Shown: piece after piece, positions 52,961-62,834 of the stretch | How positions within the stretch are numbered: the first letter of the stretch is position 1 | How the letters are laid out: each line of letters starts with the position of its first letter | Source: Enterococcus_K sp051713825 | Lineage (GTDB): Bacteria > Bacillota > Bacilli > Lactobacillales > Enterococcaceae | DNA: 64,000 nt | Direction: 5' to 3' | Assembly: GCF_051713825.1 (NCBI RefSeq) | Contig: NZ_JBIOQR010000001.1 | Location: 806,001 to 870,000, forward strand | The notes under the pieces: generated by a model | Database searches by the model: none | The model's input: only the letters and a program-made list of their open reading frames with translations | What the model was told of the DNA's origin: nothing | Made by a program: the position numbers and the translations under genes

Positions 52961-53863
52961 ATGAAGAAAGATCGTCAGGAGAAGCTTCAAGGTATTATGT
53001 TCTCACTTCCTGCTATAATAATTCTAGCCGTGTTTACATTGCTACCAGTTATTTATTCGTTTTATCTATCTTTTAATAAAGTTTCTCTAATTGGAGAAGC
53101 TTCCTATGATTTTGTTGGACTTAGAAACTATATCAGCGCACTAAAAGATCCGCGTGTGATGACCGCTTTGCAGAATACGGCGAAGTATGTTGTGATAGTG
53201 GTTCCAGCTCAAACATTACTGGCTTTATTATTAGCGTCTGTTTTGAATTCAGGAATTCGTTTTCAAAATGGATTTCGAACGTTGTTGTTTTTGCCGACAC
53301 TCACCTCTAGCTCGGCTTTAACGATGATTTTTATGTTTTTATTTAGTATTAATGGACCAATTAATAAATTACTCCTACAAATTGGTGTACTGGATAATCC
53401 GATTGGCTTTCTAAATGAAACTTCAACTGTTTTGTATGCAATCATTGTTATGAATGTCTGGTCGACCGTTCCGATGTTTATGACAATTTATTTAGCTGGT
53501 TTACAAGATATTCCAAAAACGATGTATGAAGCAGCTGAAATTGATGGGGCGAATGCATTTCAAAGGTTAACTAGAATTACTATCCCTCAGCTTGTTCCAG
53601 TAACAAATTATATTATTATGGTGGGATTGGCTTCGACTTTCCAACTATTTGACCAAACGTATATCGTTTCAGGTGGTTCAGGAGGACCGAACAATGCGAC
53701 ACTAACTTTGTCTTTAATCATTTATCAATATGCCTTTAAAACCTTTGGGACGATGGGATATGCTTCGGCAATTGCGGTATTATTGACGCTATTTATTTTT
53801 GTGATTTCAATGATTTTACGTCGATTCACTAATGAAGACGTGACTGGAGAAGGAGGGGGATAG
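52961..53863 (+). CDS. Sugar ABC importer permease 1
   Basis: 300 residues from ATG 52961 with GAGAGGTG upstream; an earlier ATG at 52895 lies before the hairpin and lacks a ribosome site. Six membrane segments; EAA loop YEAAEIDGANAFQRLTRITIPQL at ~200. MalF/LplB-like CUT1 permease. No ATPase gene accompanies it. Confidence 0.92.
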   Translation: MKKDRQEKLQGIMFSLPAIIILAVFTLLPVIYSFYLSFNKVSLIGEASYDFVGLRNYISALKDPRVMTALQNTAKYVVIVVPAQTLLALLLASVLNSGIRFQNGFRTLLFLPTLTSSSALTMIFMFLFSINGPINKLLLQIGVLDNPIGFLNETSTVLYAIIVMNVWSTVPMFMTIYLAGLQDIPKTMYEAAEIDGANAFQRLTRITIPQLVPVTNYIIMVGLASTFQLFDQTYIVSGGSGGPNNATLTLSLIIYQYAFKTFGTMGYASAIAVLLTLFIFVISMILRRFTNEDVTGEGGG

Positions 53864-53864
53864 A

Positions 53865-54689
53865 ATGAGAAAGAAGTCTATTTCAAGAGTCATTTTATAT
53901 ATCATTTTGATTGTTTACACAATTATCACTGCCTATCCATTTATTTGGGCACTATTTGCTTCTGTTAAACCTTACAGCGAAATTGTTGAGAGTGGATTAA
54001 GACTTTTACCGCGAGCGATAACATTGGCTAATTTTACCTATATTTTTACAGAAGACCCATTATTTTCGTTATGGGTAAGAAATTCAATTATCATTTCAGT
54101 ACTAGGAACCTTTATTAATGTGATATTTAACAGCATGTGTGGATATGCTTTAGCAAGGTTAAGATTTCCTGGCAGAAAAACATTGTTTTTAATTATCATG
54201 GTTTGTATTATGATTCCAGCTCAAATTCTGCTGATTCCTAATTATTTAATAATGAAACAAATTGGTTTATTAGATAGTTATTCTGCGTTAATTATCCCTT
54301 CTGCGATTAACTTTTCATATATTTTTATGATGCGTCAATTCTTCATTTCTTTTCCTAAAGAAATTGAAGAAGCCGCTCAATTAGACGGTCTTAGCCGGCC
54401 TAGAATATTTTTCAAAATTGTTATGCCAATGGCTAGGGCATCTGTGGGAACCCAAGCAATTTTTGTCTTTTTAGCTTTTTGGAATGATTTCATGAAGCCA
54501 CTACTCTATATTACTTCACAAGATAAATATACATTAACTTTAGGGCTTCAGTCCTTTCAATCACAACATGCGACGCAATGGAACTATATTATGGCAGCTG
54601 CAGTTGTAACGATTGCGCCAATCGTTGTTCTGTATATTTTATTGAACAAGTACTTTATGAAGGGAATGAAGATGGGTGGCGATAAATAA
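53865..54689 (+). CDS. Sugar ABC importer permease 2
   Basis: 274 residues, six membrane segments and the EAA loop EEAAQLDGLSRPRIFFKIVMPMARA. Starts one base after the permease 1 stop, with GGAGGGGG upstream, and overlaps the glycosidase gene by 14 bases. MalG-type partner of permease 1. Confidence 0.92.
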   Translation: MRKKSISRVILYIILIVYTIITAYPFIWALFASVKPYSEIVESGLRLLPRAITLANFTYIFTEDPLFSLWVRNSIIISVLGTFINVIFNSMCGYALARLRFPGRKTLFLIIMVCIMIPAQILLIPNYLIMKQIGLLDSYSALIIPSAINFSYIFMMRQFFISFPKEIEEAAQLDGLSRPRIFFKIVMPMARASVGTQAIFVFLAFWNDFMKPLLYITSQDKYTLTLGLQSFQSQHATQWNYIMAAAVVTIAPIVVLYILLNKYFMKGMKMGGDK

Positions 54690-56421
54690 GAAAATAATAC
54701 AAATGATGGGGGATAAACAACGGATAGAACTGCCTTTACTATCTTCCACATCTACCATATACCAACTAGACTTTTCTCTGCAGGAACAGGGAGAATATTT
54801 CTATGGCTCTTTTCAGTTTCCAATTATAGGCTTTTCTTATTTTTGGCATCCAACACGAGAATACGACTATACACTTCCAAATATGTGGTCTGAGCCAATT
54901 GTAACAAAGATAAACTACTCACTTCCAATTTTTTGTTTTTTTGACGAATCAAGTCATAATAAGCGAACACTTGCTTTTTCGGAAACTATTCATGTAATGG
55001 AAACTAGCTTTGGTGTTCACGAAGAAACAGCAACTATCGTTTGCTCGTTTCGAGTAAAGAGGAGTGAGATAAAAGATTGTGGACTAGAACTTTATGTCCT
55101 AGATGAACCGATTACTTTTTCTCAAGCAATTACCAAAGCAAGGGATTGGCTTTATACAGTAACGAACCAAAAAGTGTTTCCTGTCCCTCAAAAGACTAAA
55201 AAAAATGTATATTCAACTTGGTATAGCTATCATCAACTGGTTTCTGATCGTTTAATTGCATATGAGTCGGAACAATTTGGAACCTATAATCTACAAACGA
55301 TTATTGTTGATGATGGGTGGCAAACAGACGACTCTTCACGAAGATACAGTTATGCAGGCGATTGGGAAATCTCAAAAAATAAGTTTCCTGAGATGAGAAA
55401 AAGTATCGCAGCGCTTCAAAAAGAAAAAATCAATTATTTATTGTGGATTAGTCTTCCGTATATAGGCATCAGATCCAAACATTGGGCAGCGTTTGAAGAT
55501 AAATTTTTATACATTGACTCGTTTCAAAAAGCAGGGGTTCTCGATCTGAGGTTTCCAGAGGTTCGGACCTATCTGTTAGAGAAAACTATTTGTTTGGTTA
55601 GGGAATTACAGTTAGATGGAGTGAAAATCGACTTTTTAGATGTGTTTAAAGAAGATGTTCCAAAAGAAGACAATAAAAATTGGGATATTTCTTGTTTGGA
55701 GGAAGCTATTCAACAATTTTTGAGTGAATTGAGTCAATCATTACAAGCGATAAATCCTGAAATTATGATTGAATATAGGGAAGACTACTTTGGGCCATTT
55801 ATGAATCAAGTCGGAAATATATTTCGAGTAAAGGATTGTCCGAACAACTATGTGAGGAATCGAATTGGTATTGCCAAGCTAAGGCTACTGTGTAAGAAAA
55901 CGAGCATTCATTCAGATATGATCATGTGGCATCCAGACGAGGTCCCTGAGAAAGTAGCTAAGCAGCTTGTGAACTGTTTGTTCGGGGTTCCTCAAATCTC
56001 AATGAAATTACATGAATTATCATTAGCACATCAAAAGCTATTAAAATTTTGGTTAGATTATATTCAGGAAAATCAAAAGGTGTTGCTCGAAGGGGAATAT
56101 GAAGTTTTTTATCCCCAAAATCAATTTACTCTAATGAAATCGTCTACTGAAAAAAAATCAATTATCGCTATGTATCAAAATAATTATTGGTTAGAATTAG
56201 GAGAGGTAGGAACGCCAGAAATCGATATCGTAAATGCCTCGGAGTCTAGATTTCTTTTGGTTCATAGTGAGAAGCTTCGTTGGATGGAGGTTGTGACAAA
56301 AGATTGCCAAGGAAATGTAGTGGAACAAATGACTACTTGTTTTAACATAGGGATCACGAATCTAACTGTTCCGATTTCTGGACTTGCTTGTTTGAAGGAG
56401 AACTTGAAAATAGTTCAGTAG
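54676..56421 (+). CDS. GH36-like alpha-galactosidase
   Basis: 581 residues from GTG 54676, overlapping the permease by 14 bases; no signal peptide, so cytoplasmic. IIVDDGWQ, a DWEISKNKFPEM segment and GVKIDFLDVF (the nucleophile Asp of clan GH-D) mark a GH36/GH27-type TIM barrel, preceded by a beta-rich N-terminal domain. It is shorter than typical GH36 enzymes (~700). It would release galactose from imported alpha-galactosides. Substrate is inference. Confidence 0.78.
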   Translation: MAINKKIIQMMGDKQRIELPLLSSTSTIYQLDFSLQEQGEYFYGSFQFPIIGFSYFWHPTREYDYTLPNMWSEPIVTKINYSLPIFCFFDESSHNKRTLAFSETIHVMETSFGVHEETATIVCSFRVKRSEIKDCGLELYVLDEPITFSQAITKARDWLYTVTNQKVFPVPQKTKKNVYSTWYSYHQLVSDRLIAYESEQFGTYNLQTIIVDDGWQTDDSSRRYSYAGDWEISKNKFPEMRKSIAALQKEKINYLLWISLPYIGIRSKHWAAFEDKFLYIDSFQKAGVLDLRFPEVRTYLLEKTICLVRELQLDGVKIDFLDVFKEDVPKEDNKNWDISCLEEAIQQFLSELSQSLQAINPEIMIEYREDYFGPFMNQVGNIFRVKDCPNNYVRNRIGIAKLRLLCKKTSIHSDMIMWHPDEVPEKVAKQLVNCLFGVPQISMKLHELSLAHQKLLKFWLDYIQENQKVLLEGEYEVFYPQNQFTLMKSSTEKKSIIAMYQNNYWLELGEVGTPEIDIVNASESRFLLVHSEKLRWMEVVTKDCQGNVVEQMTTCFNIGITNLTVPISGLACLKENLKIVQ

Positions 56422-56564
56422 GAAATATAGCGAGTGATGACAGAAGCCAAAAGTCAAGTTTATTCAGAAGACCGATAATGTAAAAAATTCACTTTTTGTT
56501 AAGGAAAAAAGGTATACTTAAAGGGTAGGTACAATAGAGTATTGATTACAAAGGGTGGTAGGAA

Positions 56565-57581
56565 ATGGTAAGTATAAAAGATATTGCGAAATTGACAGGG
56601 TTCTCAGTCACGACTGTTTCTCGTGCCTTGAATAATCACAGTGACGTTAATCAACACACAAAAGAAATCATTCAAAAAGCAGCGAGAGAAAACAATTATT
56701 CCCCCAATATTTTAGCGAAAAGTTTGGTAAACAAAAATTCAAAGACCTTTGGGTTCATCACATCTAATTTTTCTGCTACTGGGTTAATGGACAGTGTTTC
56801 CTTTAAATTGTTTATGAACTGCGTTTTTCGAGCTAATGAATTAGGCTACGAGATTGTTCTTATTCACTATCAAGCAACCATGTATAGCCAGAAGACCTTC
56901 ACTCAAATTATTTCTGAGAGAAACTTGGAGGGAGCAATCGTTCAAGGATTCGATGAGGATGCTCCTTTATGTGCAGAAGCAGCAAAATCTTCTATACCAA
57001 CTGTTTTTATTGATATTGAACAAATAAATGAAAGTACAAGTTATGTGGGCTCGGATGTGAAAAAAGCTGCGGAGTTAGGTCTCTCTTATCTTCTAGCTAA
57101 AGGGCACGAATCAATTTGTTTTATCCATGGGACGCAAGGTTCATGGGTTACTCAAAAATGGTTATTAGAAGTCAATAATTTTCGAAAAAGAAATACTTCG
57201 AAAATTAAAAATTTTTATCTGTTAGATGGCGGCTATTCGCTTGAAATCGCTAAAAAAAGCACCAAAGAATTTTATACTACTACTGATAGCAAGAAAGTAA
57301 CAGCCATTTTTGCAGCCAGCGATGTGATGGGGATTGGTGCGATGAAGGGACTCAAAGAGTGTGGGGTTGAGGTACCTCAGGATGTCTCACTTTTGGGCTA
57401 CGATAATATTCTATTAGCTGAGTATTTTACGCCTGCGTTAACAACTATTAGCCAGAATTTAGAAGGGGTTGCTCGTCAATCGATAGACCATTTATTAGAG
57501 CTTAAAAATGGACAACGGGTCGGTCCAGGTATTTTGGATGTTACTCTTGTAGAACGGGAGTCGGTGGGGGATATATCATGA
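56565..57581 (+). CDS. LacI-family repressor of the galactoside operon
   Basis: 338 residues. N-terminal HTH SIKDIAKLTGFSVTTVSRALNN with the hinge-helix SPNILAKSLV, then a sugar-binding core (SKTFGFITSNFSA, TVFIDIEQINES, GYDNILLAEYFTPALTTI). It probably binds the palindrome in the 51.5 kb promoter. GGTGG precedes the ATG. Its stop overlaps the start of the next gene by 4 bases. Confidence 0.9.
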   Translation: MVSIKDIAKLTGFSVTTVSRALNNHSDVNQHTKEIIQKAARENNYSPNILAKSLVNKNSKTFGFITSNFSATGLMDSVSFKLFMNCVFRANELGYEIVLIHYQATMYSQKTFTQIISERNLEGAIVQGFDEDAPLCAEAAKSSIPTVFIDIEQINESTSYVGSDVKKAAELGLSYLLAKGHESICFIHGTQGSWVTQKWLLEVNNFRKRNTSKIKNFYLLDGGYSLEIAKKSTKEFYTTTDSKKVTAIFAASDVMGIGAMKGLKECGVEVPQDVSLLGYDNILLAEYFTPALTTISQNLEGVARQSIDHLLELKNGQRVGPGILDVTLVERESVGDIS

Positions 57582-58291
57582 TTGATTTATTAGTAAGTGC
57601 AGCTCGATTTGATTTTTTTGTAGTAAAAAAATCAGCAAGTCGGAAGCTTTCTGATTCCGTTTTGCAGCTGGTTCTTATGACGGTGCTTTCGATTAGTCTT
57701 ATTTTTGCTTTTCAGCTATCTAAGATGAACACGACCAAAGCGTTGACGATTGTTCAAGAAGAGTCGTATCGGATAAGTCAGGGTGAAATATCTTTTTCAG
57801 ATGAAAAAATTCAACAAGTTAATCAGAAATTATCAGAAACAGGCTATCAAATTTCGAAGACAGCAATTTTTCTTGAAAAAAATGAATTACTGTCATTTAG
57901 ACAGTTGTTATCGCTTTGTAATCGAGAGGAGTTAGAGAATAAACAAATAGCACAGATGATAGAAAAAGATTCGTCATTTGTCGAAGGCTTTATTTGGTTT
58001 TATTTCTATATAAAAGAGGCTGTTGTTCTTATTTGGATTCTTATGTTAAGCATTGTTCTTGCTCGAGGCACTAAAAAGTATGTTAGGCGTGTAGAAATTC
58101 ATTCATATCAACGAATATTTGGCTGGGTTGCAATTCTAGTAGTTGATCCATTACTCATTTATACCGTCATGAGTTTGTTATCTGTTCGTTGGTCCTACCG
58201 AATATTTATTTTTACATTAGTTTATGTCATGATTGTTTTTATCTTTTCTAGATATCTCATAGCTCACGTCAAAATAGAAGGAGAGAGTTAG
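57578..58291 (+). CDS. DUF1189/YvdJ-like membrane protein
   Basis: 237 residues with one N-terminal and three C-terminal hydrophobic segments flanking a ~100-residue external loop. YvdJ of B. subtilis, a DUF1189 protein, lies next to a maltodextrin importer and LacI-type regulator in the same way; size and topology fit, but I saw no diagnostic motif. The function is unknown. ATGA overlap with the LacI gene shows coupling. Confidence 0.55.
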   Translation: MIDLLVSAARFDFFVVKKSASRKLSDSVLQLVLMTVLSISLIFAFQLSKMNTTKALTIVQEESYRISQGEISFSDEKIQQVNQKLSETGYQISKTAIFLEKNELLSFRQLLSLCNREELENKQIAQMIEKDSSFVEGFIWFYFYIKEAVVLIWILMLSIVLARGTKKYVRRVEIHSYQRIFGWVAILVVDPLLIYTVMSLLSVRWSYRIFIFTLVYVMIVFIFSRYLIAHVKIEGES

Positions 58292-58443
58292 TATGAGCTA
58301 GGTAGTTCAGATTATACCGCACCGGCTATTGATGCCTATGACCTTGAGACGTGTCTGTATATGGTTTACCGAGTGAAAGTTGAAATAACGGATTAAATGA
58401 AGTTTTTATCAAATTATATGGGTCTTCTAACCTTGAATAATAT

Positions 58444-58884
58444 GAGGTTAGGACAGAAGTGTTTAACTCCGAGAACCGGGTAGGTACTGTGCAACATCAA
58501 CTCATGCTTCGTTGTGTTTTACAGCACCGATTAGGTACTGTGCAACATCAACTCATGCTTCGTTGTGTTTTACAGCAATAAGAACCTTCAACTCTAGCAT
58601 GTCTCATGCATAGAAGTTGTTGAGAGCGGAACAACGTCCTTCAATTCTTAAGGTGTTTCACCTTTAGAGATTGATGAGATCGGAGTATGGTTTTTACGTA
58701 GTGAAGACCTTCAACTCTAGCATGTCCCATGCATAGAAGTTGTTGAGAGCGGAACGCAGTCCTTCAATTCTTAAGGTGTTCCACCTTTAGAAATTGATGG
58801 GGCGGAGTGAAGATGGAGTTGCTTCTGTATCCACCGTTTATTCGGATAAAAAGAGGTTGGGACATAACTCCACAAGTTATGGTG
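58444..58884 (+). repeat. Long composite palindromic repeat element (X-R-R-A-B-A-B-Y)
   Basis: Module X 58444-58475; two identical 46-base units R at 58481-58526 and 58532-58577; four related hairpin units beginning CCTTCAA at 58585 (A), 58638 (B), 58708 (A) and 58761 (B); then module Y from ~58815. A and B are alternative palindromes sharing the flanks CCTTCAAYTCT and TTGWTGAG..CGGA. Y's closing hairpin is broken by the IS3-family insertion at 58885; its other arm (GGCCCAGCCTC) resumes at about 60705. The architecture recalls the EFAR elements of E. faecalis. Confidence 0.8.
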
Positions 58885-59057
58885 TGCTCCCCGTCAAGTG
58901 GACAGTGAAAAATAATAAAATTTTTATCAATTGTCTGTCATTTTTTGGCAGACTTTTTTGATTTCTATTTCTAAGACTAGTCGCGCTACCGCTTAACTTG
59001 CCTGTCCGTCTCACAAGTGAAACGAAGCCCATTTCGCTTATGAGACGACCAGGATGA

Positions 59058-59966
59058 TTAAGCCACCTCCAGATAGTGTTGATGATAAGCCATTGGTGTC
59101 ATAACAGATAATTTACGCTGTAATCTTCTGTTGTTGTAGTAATCTATATAATCAGAAATCATAGATACTAGGCTTTCACGGTTGGTGAACTTCCGCCCGT
59201 AATACGTTTCTCGTTTCATCATGCCCCAGAATCCTTCCATTGGTCCATTATCAATACAATGGGCTACCCGAGACATACTCTGTTTCATTTCCGCATTTTT
59301 TAATCGATTACAGAACTGTCTGCTTGTATATTGAAATCCTCGATCACTATGCATCAAGGGGTGTACATTTGACTCTAGCTTAATTGCCTGATCAAATGTG
59401 TTTATAACCAATGGATTATCGTTTCGGTCACTAATCACGAAGGAGACGATGCGGCAATCATACAAATCAAGAATAGCGCTAAGATAGACTTTGTGTATGT
59501 CCATACCAACGTAATACTTAAATTCAGAAACATCAGTCAACCATTTTTCATTTGGCCTGTCCGAATGAAAGTTACGATTCAAATAGTTTTTTGCCATATG
59601 GTAAGGATGTTTACTTCTTCGAGTTATACTATTTGCCTAATGTTTGATAGTCGATTGAATGCCTAACGTTCGACAGAGGCGTAAGAAACGTTTGTCATTA
59701 AATTTGTGATGGTACAGTGTATTCACTTCATCGGCAATTCTGCGATAGCCCATATCTGGATGCTTGTCATATGTTTTCCTTATTTCTTGCGTGAGCTCGG
59801 TGTTTAGAAATTCCCCTGGACGGATTGGATGCTTCAGCCACTCATAATAAGAAGAACGAGAAACATGCAAGAAATGACACATTGGCTGAATTGGATAATT
59901 TTTCTCTTCGTGTAAGCTTTTGATAGCTTCATACTCAAATAAGTGTCGGGTAAAGCTTATTCCCAC
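59058..59966 (-). pseudogene. IS3-family transposase orfB with in-frame stop
   Basis: The DDE integrase part. From 59966 it reads MGISFTRHLFEYEAIKSLHEEK...GIQSTIKH, then TAG (59637-59639), then continues in the same frame through TRRSKHPYHMAKNYLNRNF to a full catalytic domain: KWLTDVSEF (D), HSDRGFQYTS (D), GPMEGFWGMMKRE (E). Only the single stop interrupts it. A fragment starting at ATG 59597 might be made but lacks the N-terminal part. Confidence 0.85.
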
Positions 59967-60640
59967 TCCCTTTCTAACGCCTCTAGTTTTTTTAACAAGT
60001 CATTTTCCATTTGAAGTTGTCGGTTTTTACTTTCTGATTGTGCGAGACGGTTTCGTAATTCTTCTTCCGGTGTTCGACTAGGTTGTGTGCCAATCCGGCG
60101 ACCTCTGCGATCTTCTAATCCAGCAGCACCTTTCTCCTCATATCTTTTGACCCAATTTCTCACTTGTTGATAAGAAACTTGGTATTTCAAAGCCATTGCA
60201 CCATAATTTTTGTTTTGTGTTAGACAGTCTAAGACGATGGTTAAACGTTCTTCTGTCGAGGTTTCTCTTGCTTTTCTCATGTAACTTCCACCACTTTCTG
60301 ATTTGAAGGTTCCATGAGTATTATACACCTTTACCCATTTTTTTAGTTGGCTACTACTCCTAAGTTTGTATGTTTTGGCTAATTCCTCGTAACTTCCTTT
60401 TCCATTGAGATAATCTATGGTGGCGGATAATTTTAACGCTACTGAATAGTGCCTATTCTTGGGCGCAGTCAATAGGGCTGTTCCTCCATCATTTTCATAA
60501 AGTCTCAACCATCTGACAATGGTAGGCAAAGAAACATTTCCTTCTCTCGCTGCCTCTGAAAGACTTAGTTCATTGTTTAGACAGCGTTCTACTAGTTTCA
60601 CACGCTCTTCTACTTTTAGCTTCATCAATCTTTTAGTCAT
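59957..60640 (-). CDS. IS3-family orfA (DNA-binding protein)
   Basis: 227 residues from ATG 60640 with GGGGGT upstream. Two consecutive HTH domains (LSLSEAAREGNVSLPTIVRWLRLY and YGAMALKYQVSYQQVRNWVKRYE) and a C-terminal Leu/Lys coiled coil (ESKNRQLQMENDLLKKLEALE) are typical of IS150-like OrfA. The A run at 59987-59993 (TTA AAA AAA CTA) is a slippery site that would give the OrfAB fusion by -1 shift into the overlapping orfB frame. Confidence 0.85.
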   Translation of the reverse strand: MTKRLMKLKVEERVKLVERCLNNELSLSEAAREGNVSLPTIVRWLRLYENDGGTALLTAPKNRHYSVALKLSATIDYLNGKGSYEELAKTYKLRSSSQLKKWVKVYNTHGTFKSESGGSYMRKARETSTEERLTIVLDCLTQNKNYGAMALKYQVSYQQVRNWVKRYEEKGAAGLEDRRGRRIGTQPSRTPEEELRNRLAQSESKNRQLQMENDLLKKLEALEREWE

Positions 60641-60716
60641 AATAAATACCCCCATACTGGACTTATTATGTTTCAGTGTCCTGTATAGGGGTAGCATATC
60701 AGTTGGCCCAGCCTCG

Positions 60717-61017
60717 TTTTTGAAGATAAATAAGGTGTAGATTAAACTAAAAGAGGAATGTTTGAAAAGAAAGTGAGTGATTTTTGTTAGGCTGTATGTT
60801 ATATAAAAACAACGATTTATATGTATTGTCTTTGTGGATTTCACGTATGCGTTATATTAGCTAGTGGTCTTTATTGTCAATATAAGAATATTCAAAACTC
60901 GGAGAATCGAGAGGGGTGGTTAGTAAGTATTTATTTTATTTTTCGCACATTATTTGTTGAATTTATTAGAAGTCTCGTTATAATAGAGAACGGAATGTAG
61001 AGGAAAGGAAGTTTGGA
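60717..61017 (+). promoter_or_regulatory. Promoter region of the efflux gene
   Basis: TATAAT at 60979-60984 with TTGAAT at 60957-60962 (16-base spacer), and AGGAAAGGAAG before the ATG. Nothing else is evident between the IS and the gene. Confidence 0.55.
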
Positions 61018-62442
61018 ATGAAAACATATCAAGAGGATCCGATTGTCCAAAAAAATCGATGGTGGATACTTGTTTCAGTGGCGATGTTCACTTTTATGTC
61101 GACGCTTGATTCAAGTATTGTGAACATAGCTTTACCGACTATTTCAAAAGATATGAATGTACCAATGAATCAATCTGAATGGGTGGTTTCCATCTATTTA
61201 ATGGTTGTTTGTGCTTGTTTATTGCTCTTTGGAAAAGTGGGGGATAGTTGGGGCAAGATTAAAGTGTATCGGATTGGTACAGTTATTTTTGTCTTTGGCT
61301 CCCTTCTTTGTGGTTTTAATCATTCATTGGCTTTCTTATTATTCGGACGAGTTGTTCAAGCATTGGGTGCTAGTATGACAATGGCAAGTAATTCAGGGAT
61401 TGTGACAGAAGTTTTTCCTATGAATGAACGAGGTCGTGCGCTTGGAGCAATTGGGGCCTTTGTCTCTTTGGGGTCTATTGCAGGTCCAGGAATTGGCGGT
61501 CTTATCTTATCGAATCTTTCTTGGTCGTATATTTTCTGGATTAATATTCCAGTTGGGATTATTACTATGCTGATTGGTGAAAAGTTTTTACCAAAAGACA
61601 TTACTAAATCGAGAGAAAAGATTGATTATGCTGGTTTTGTGGCCTTTGCTATCGCAATTATGACCTTCTTTGGTGGGATTTTCATGGGGCAAGAACTGGG
61701 CTTTGGTTCCCTTCAAACGCTAGTTTTAATCACAGTTGCTATTGTGGCCTTTATCCTTTTCTTTATGATTGAAAAGAAAAAATCCAACCCGTTGATTCAG
61801 TTTACTATTTTTAAGAATAAAATTTTTACGATGAGTTTGGTTACAGCAGTCTTGATTTTTTCATCAAACTTTTTTGTGAACGTCGTGATTCCTTTTTATC
61901 TACAAGATGCTCGCCACTTAAGCGCTAGTTATTCGGGCATGCTGATGATGGTTTTCCCATTTTTGATGGTGATTGGCTCACCGATTAGTGGGTATTTGAC
62001 AGATAAAATTGGTCCTCAGCCGTTAATCATTACAGGACTTATTATGTTGGCAACGACTCAACTTATGTATATGTTTATGACGGAAACGACACCAATTTGG
62101 TACTACATTGTGGCAACAGGTATTATGGGACTTGGAAATTCATTGTTCCAATCACCTAATAACACGATGGTTATGAGCAGCGTTACCAAAGATAATTTAG
62201 GTGTGGCAGGAAGCATGAACTCATTTGCTAGAAATATCGGAATGGTTATTGGGATTGCGCTTGCGACAACGATTTTGTATCATGCAATGAGTGCTGAATA
62301 TGGCAAGCGTGTCACGACCTTTGTTACGAGCCGACCGGATATATTTATCACAGGAATGCGTATTACATTCCTCGGCTCGTTCATTATTTGTGTAGGGGCC
62401 TTAGTTTTAACAATTTTCCGTTTGCGTAAAAAAAAGGCATAA
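61018..62442 (+). CDS. MFS efflux pump, DHA2 (EmrB/QacA) family
   Basis: 474 residues with 14 expected membrane helices. TLDSSIVNIALPTIS at the N-terminus is motif D1 of the 14-helix drug:H+ antiporters; GKVGDSWGKIKVYRIG is motif A and GSIAGPGIGGLI motif C. It exports drugs or other amphiphiles with proton exchange. No adjacent regulator is seen. Substrate unknown. Confidence 0.92.
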   Translation: MKTYQEDPIVQKNRWWILVSVAMFTFMSTLDSSIVNIALPTISKDMNVPMNQSEWVVSIYLMVVCACLLLFGKVGDSWGKIKVYRIGTVIFVFGSLLCGFNHSLAFLLFGRVVQALGASMTMASNSGIVTEVFPMNERGRALGAIGAFVSLGSIAGPGIGGLILSNLSWSYIFWINIPVGIITMLIGEKFLPKDITKSREKIDYAGFVAFAIAIMTFFGGIFMGQELGFGSLQTLVLITVAIVAFILFFMIEKKKSNPLIQFTIFKNKIFTMSLVTAVLIFSSNFFVNVVIPFYLQDARHLSASYSGMLMMVFPFLMVIGSPISGYLTDKIGPQPLIITGLIMLATTQLMYMFMTETTPIWYYIVATGIMGLGNSLFQSPNNTMVMSSVTKDNLGVAGSMNSFARNIGMVIGIALATTILYHAMSAEYGKRVTTFVTSRPDIFITGMRITFLGSFIICVGALVLTIFRLRKKKA

Positions 62443-62484
62443 CGAACAATCAGAGGTTATTCTGAATAATTAATTTGTAACGAG

Positions 62485-62532
62485 AACTGTAGAGAAAGGT
62501 GAAATGGGAACAGCCTTTTCTACGGTTTTTTT
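62485..62532 (+). terminator. Rho-independent terminator
   Basis: AACTGTAGAGAAAGG pairs with CCTTTTCTACGGTT, then a run of T. Confidence 0.85.
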
Positions 62533-62834
62533 GTGGAAGAGGAGGAATTTCTGTTTTAGTCAATGCAGAAGAAACCAGTCGCAGAAATGCTAGAAAGCGG
62601 TATTTTATTTGATGAAAATAGTTTTAGTGAAAAAGTTAGGGTGACAACGATGAAACACCTAGTGTAAATTTGATAACTTCAACCATATTTTATTTAAAAA
62701 GTTACTTGAAAGTAGAAGATAGTAATTGGTGATTTCATTTCTCTTCTGTTACAATAGATAGGTAGAACTGTACTATATTTATTTGACGTAAAAAAGAGAC
62801 ATCACTAATAAATAGTTGTGGGAGTGAGGAAAAA
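62533..62834 (+). other. Gene-poor stretch with a possible gene remnant
   Basis: A 34-codon frame at 62563-62667 (MQKKPVAEMLESGILFDENSFSE...) resembles a C-terminal fragment of a larger protein, but its ribosome site is too far away and I do not recognise the family. The rest is leader of the next gene. Confidence 0.25.

Larger units (their letters stand above)
58885..60696 (-). mobile_element. IS3-family element (IS150 group)
   Basis: About 1.8 kb with imperfect inverted ends, TGCTCCCCGTCAAGTGGACA at the left and TGCTACCCCTATACAGGACA at the right, then a shared GTGAAA/CTGAAA-ATAATAA. It carries an orfA/orfB pair on the minus strand with a likely -1 frameshift site between them. No clear target duplication was found. 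It interrupts module Y of the repeat element. Confidence 0.85.

Noticed and set aside
58481..58806. CRISPR array
   Set aside because: Repeat units are palindromic variants of two kinds with uneven spacing, the intervening DNA is not unique spacers, and no cas genes are near.
60641..60844. N-terminal extension of IS3-type orfA to 60844
   Set aside because: The extension crosses the IS right end at ~60696 into flanking DNA; the ATG at 60640 has a GGGGGT ribosome site.
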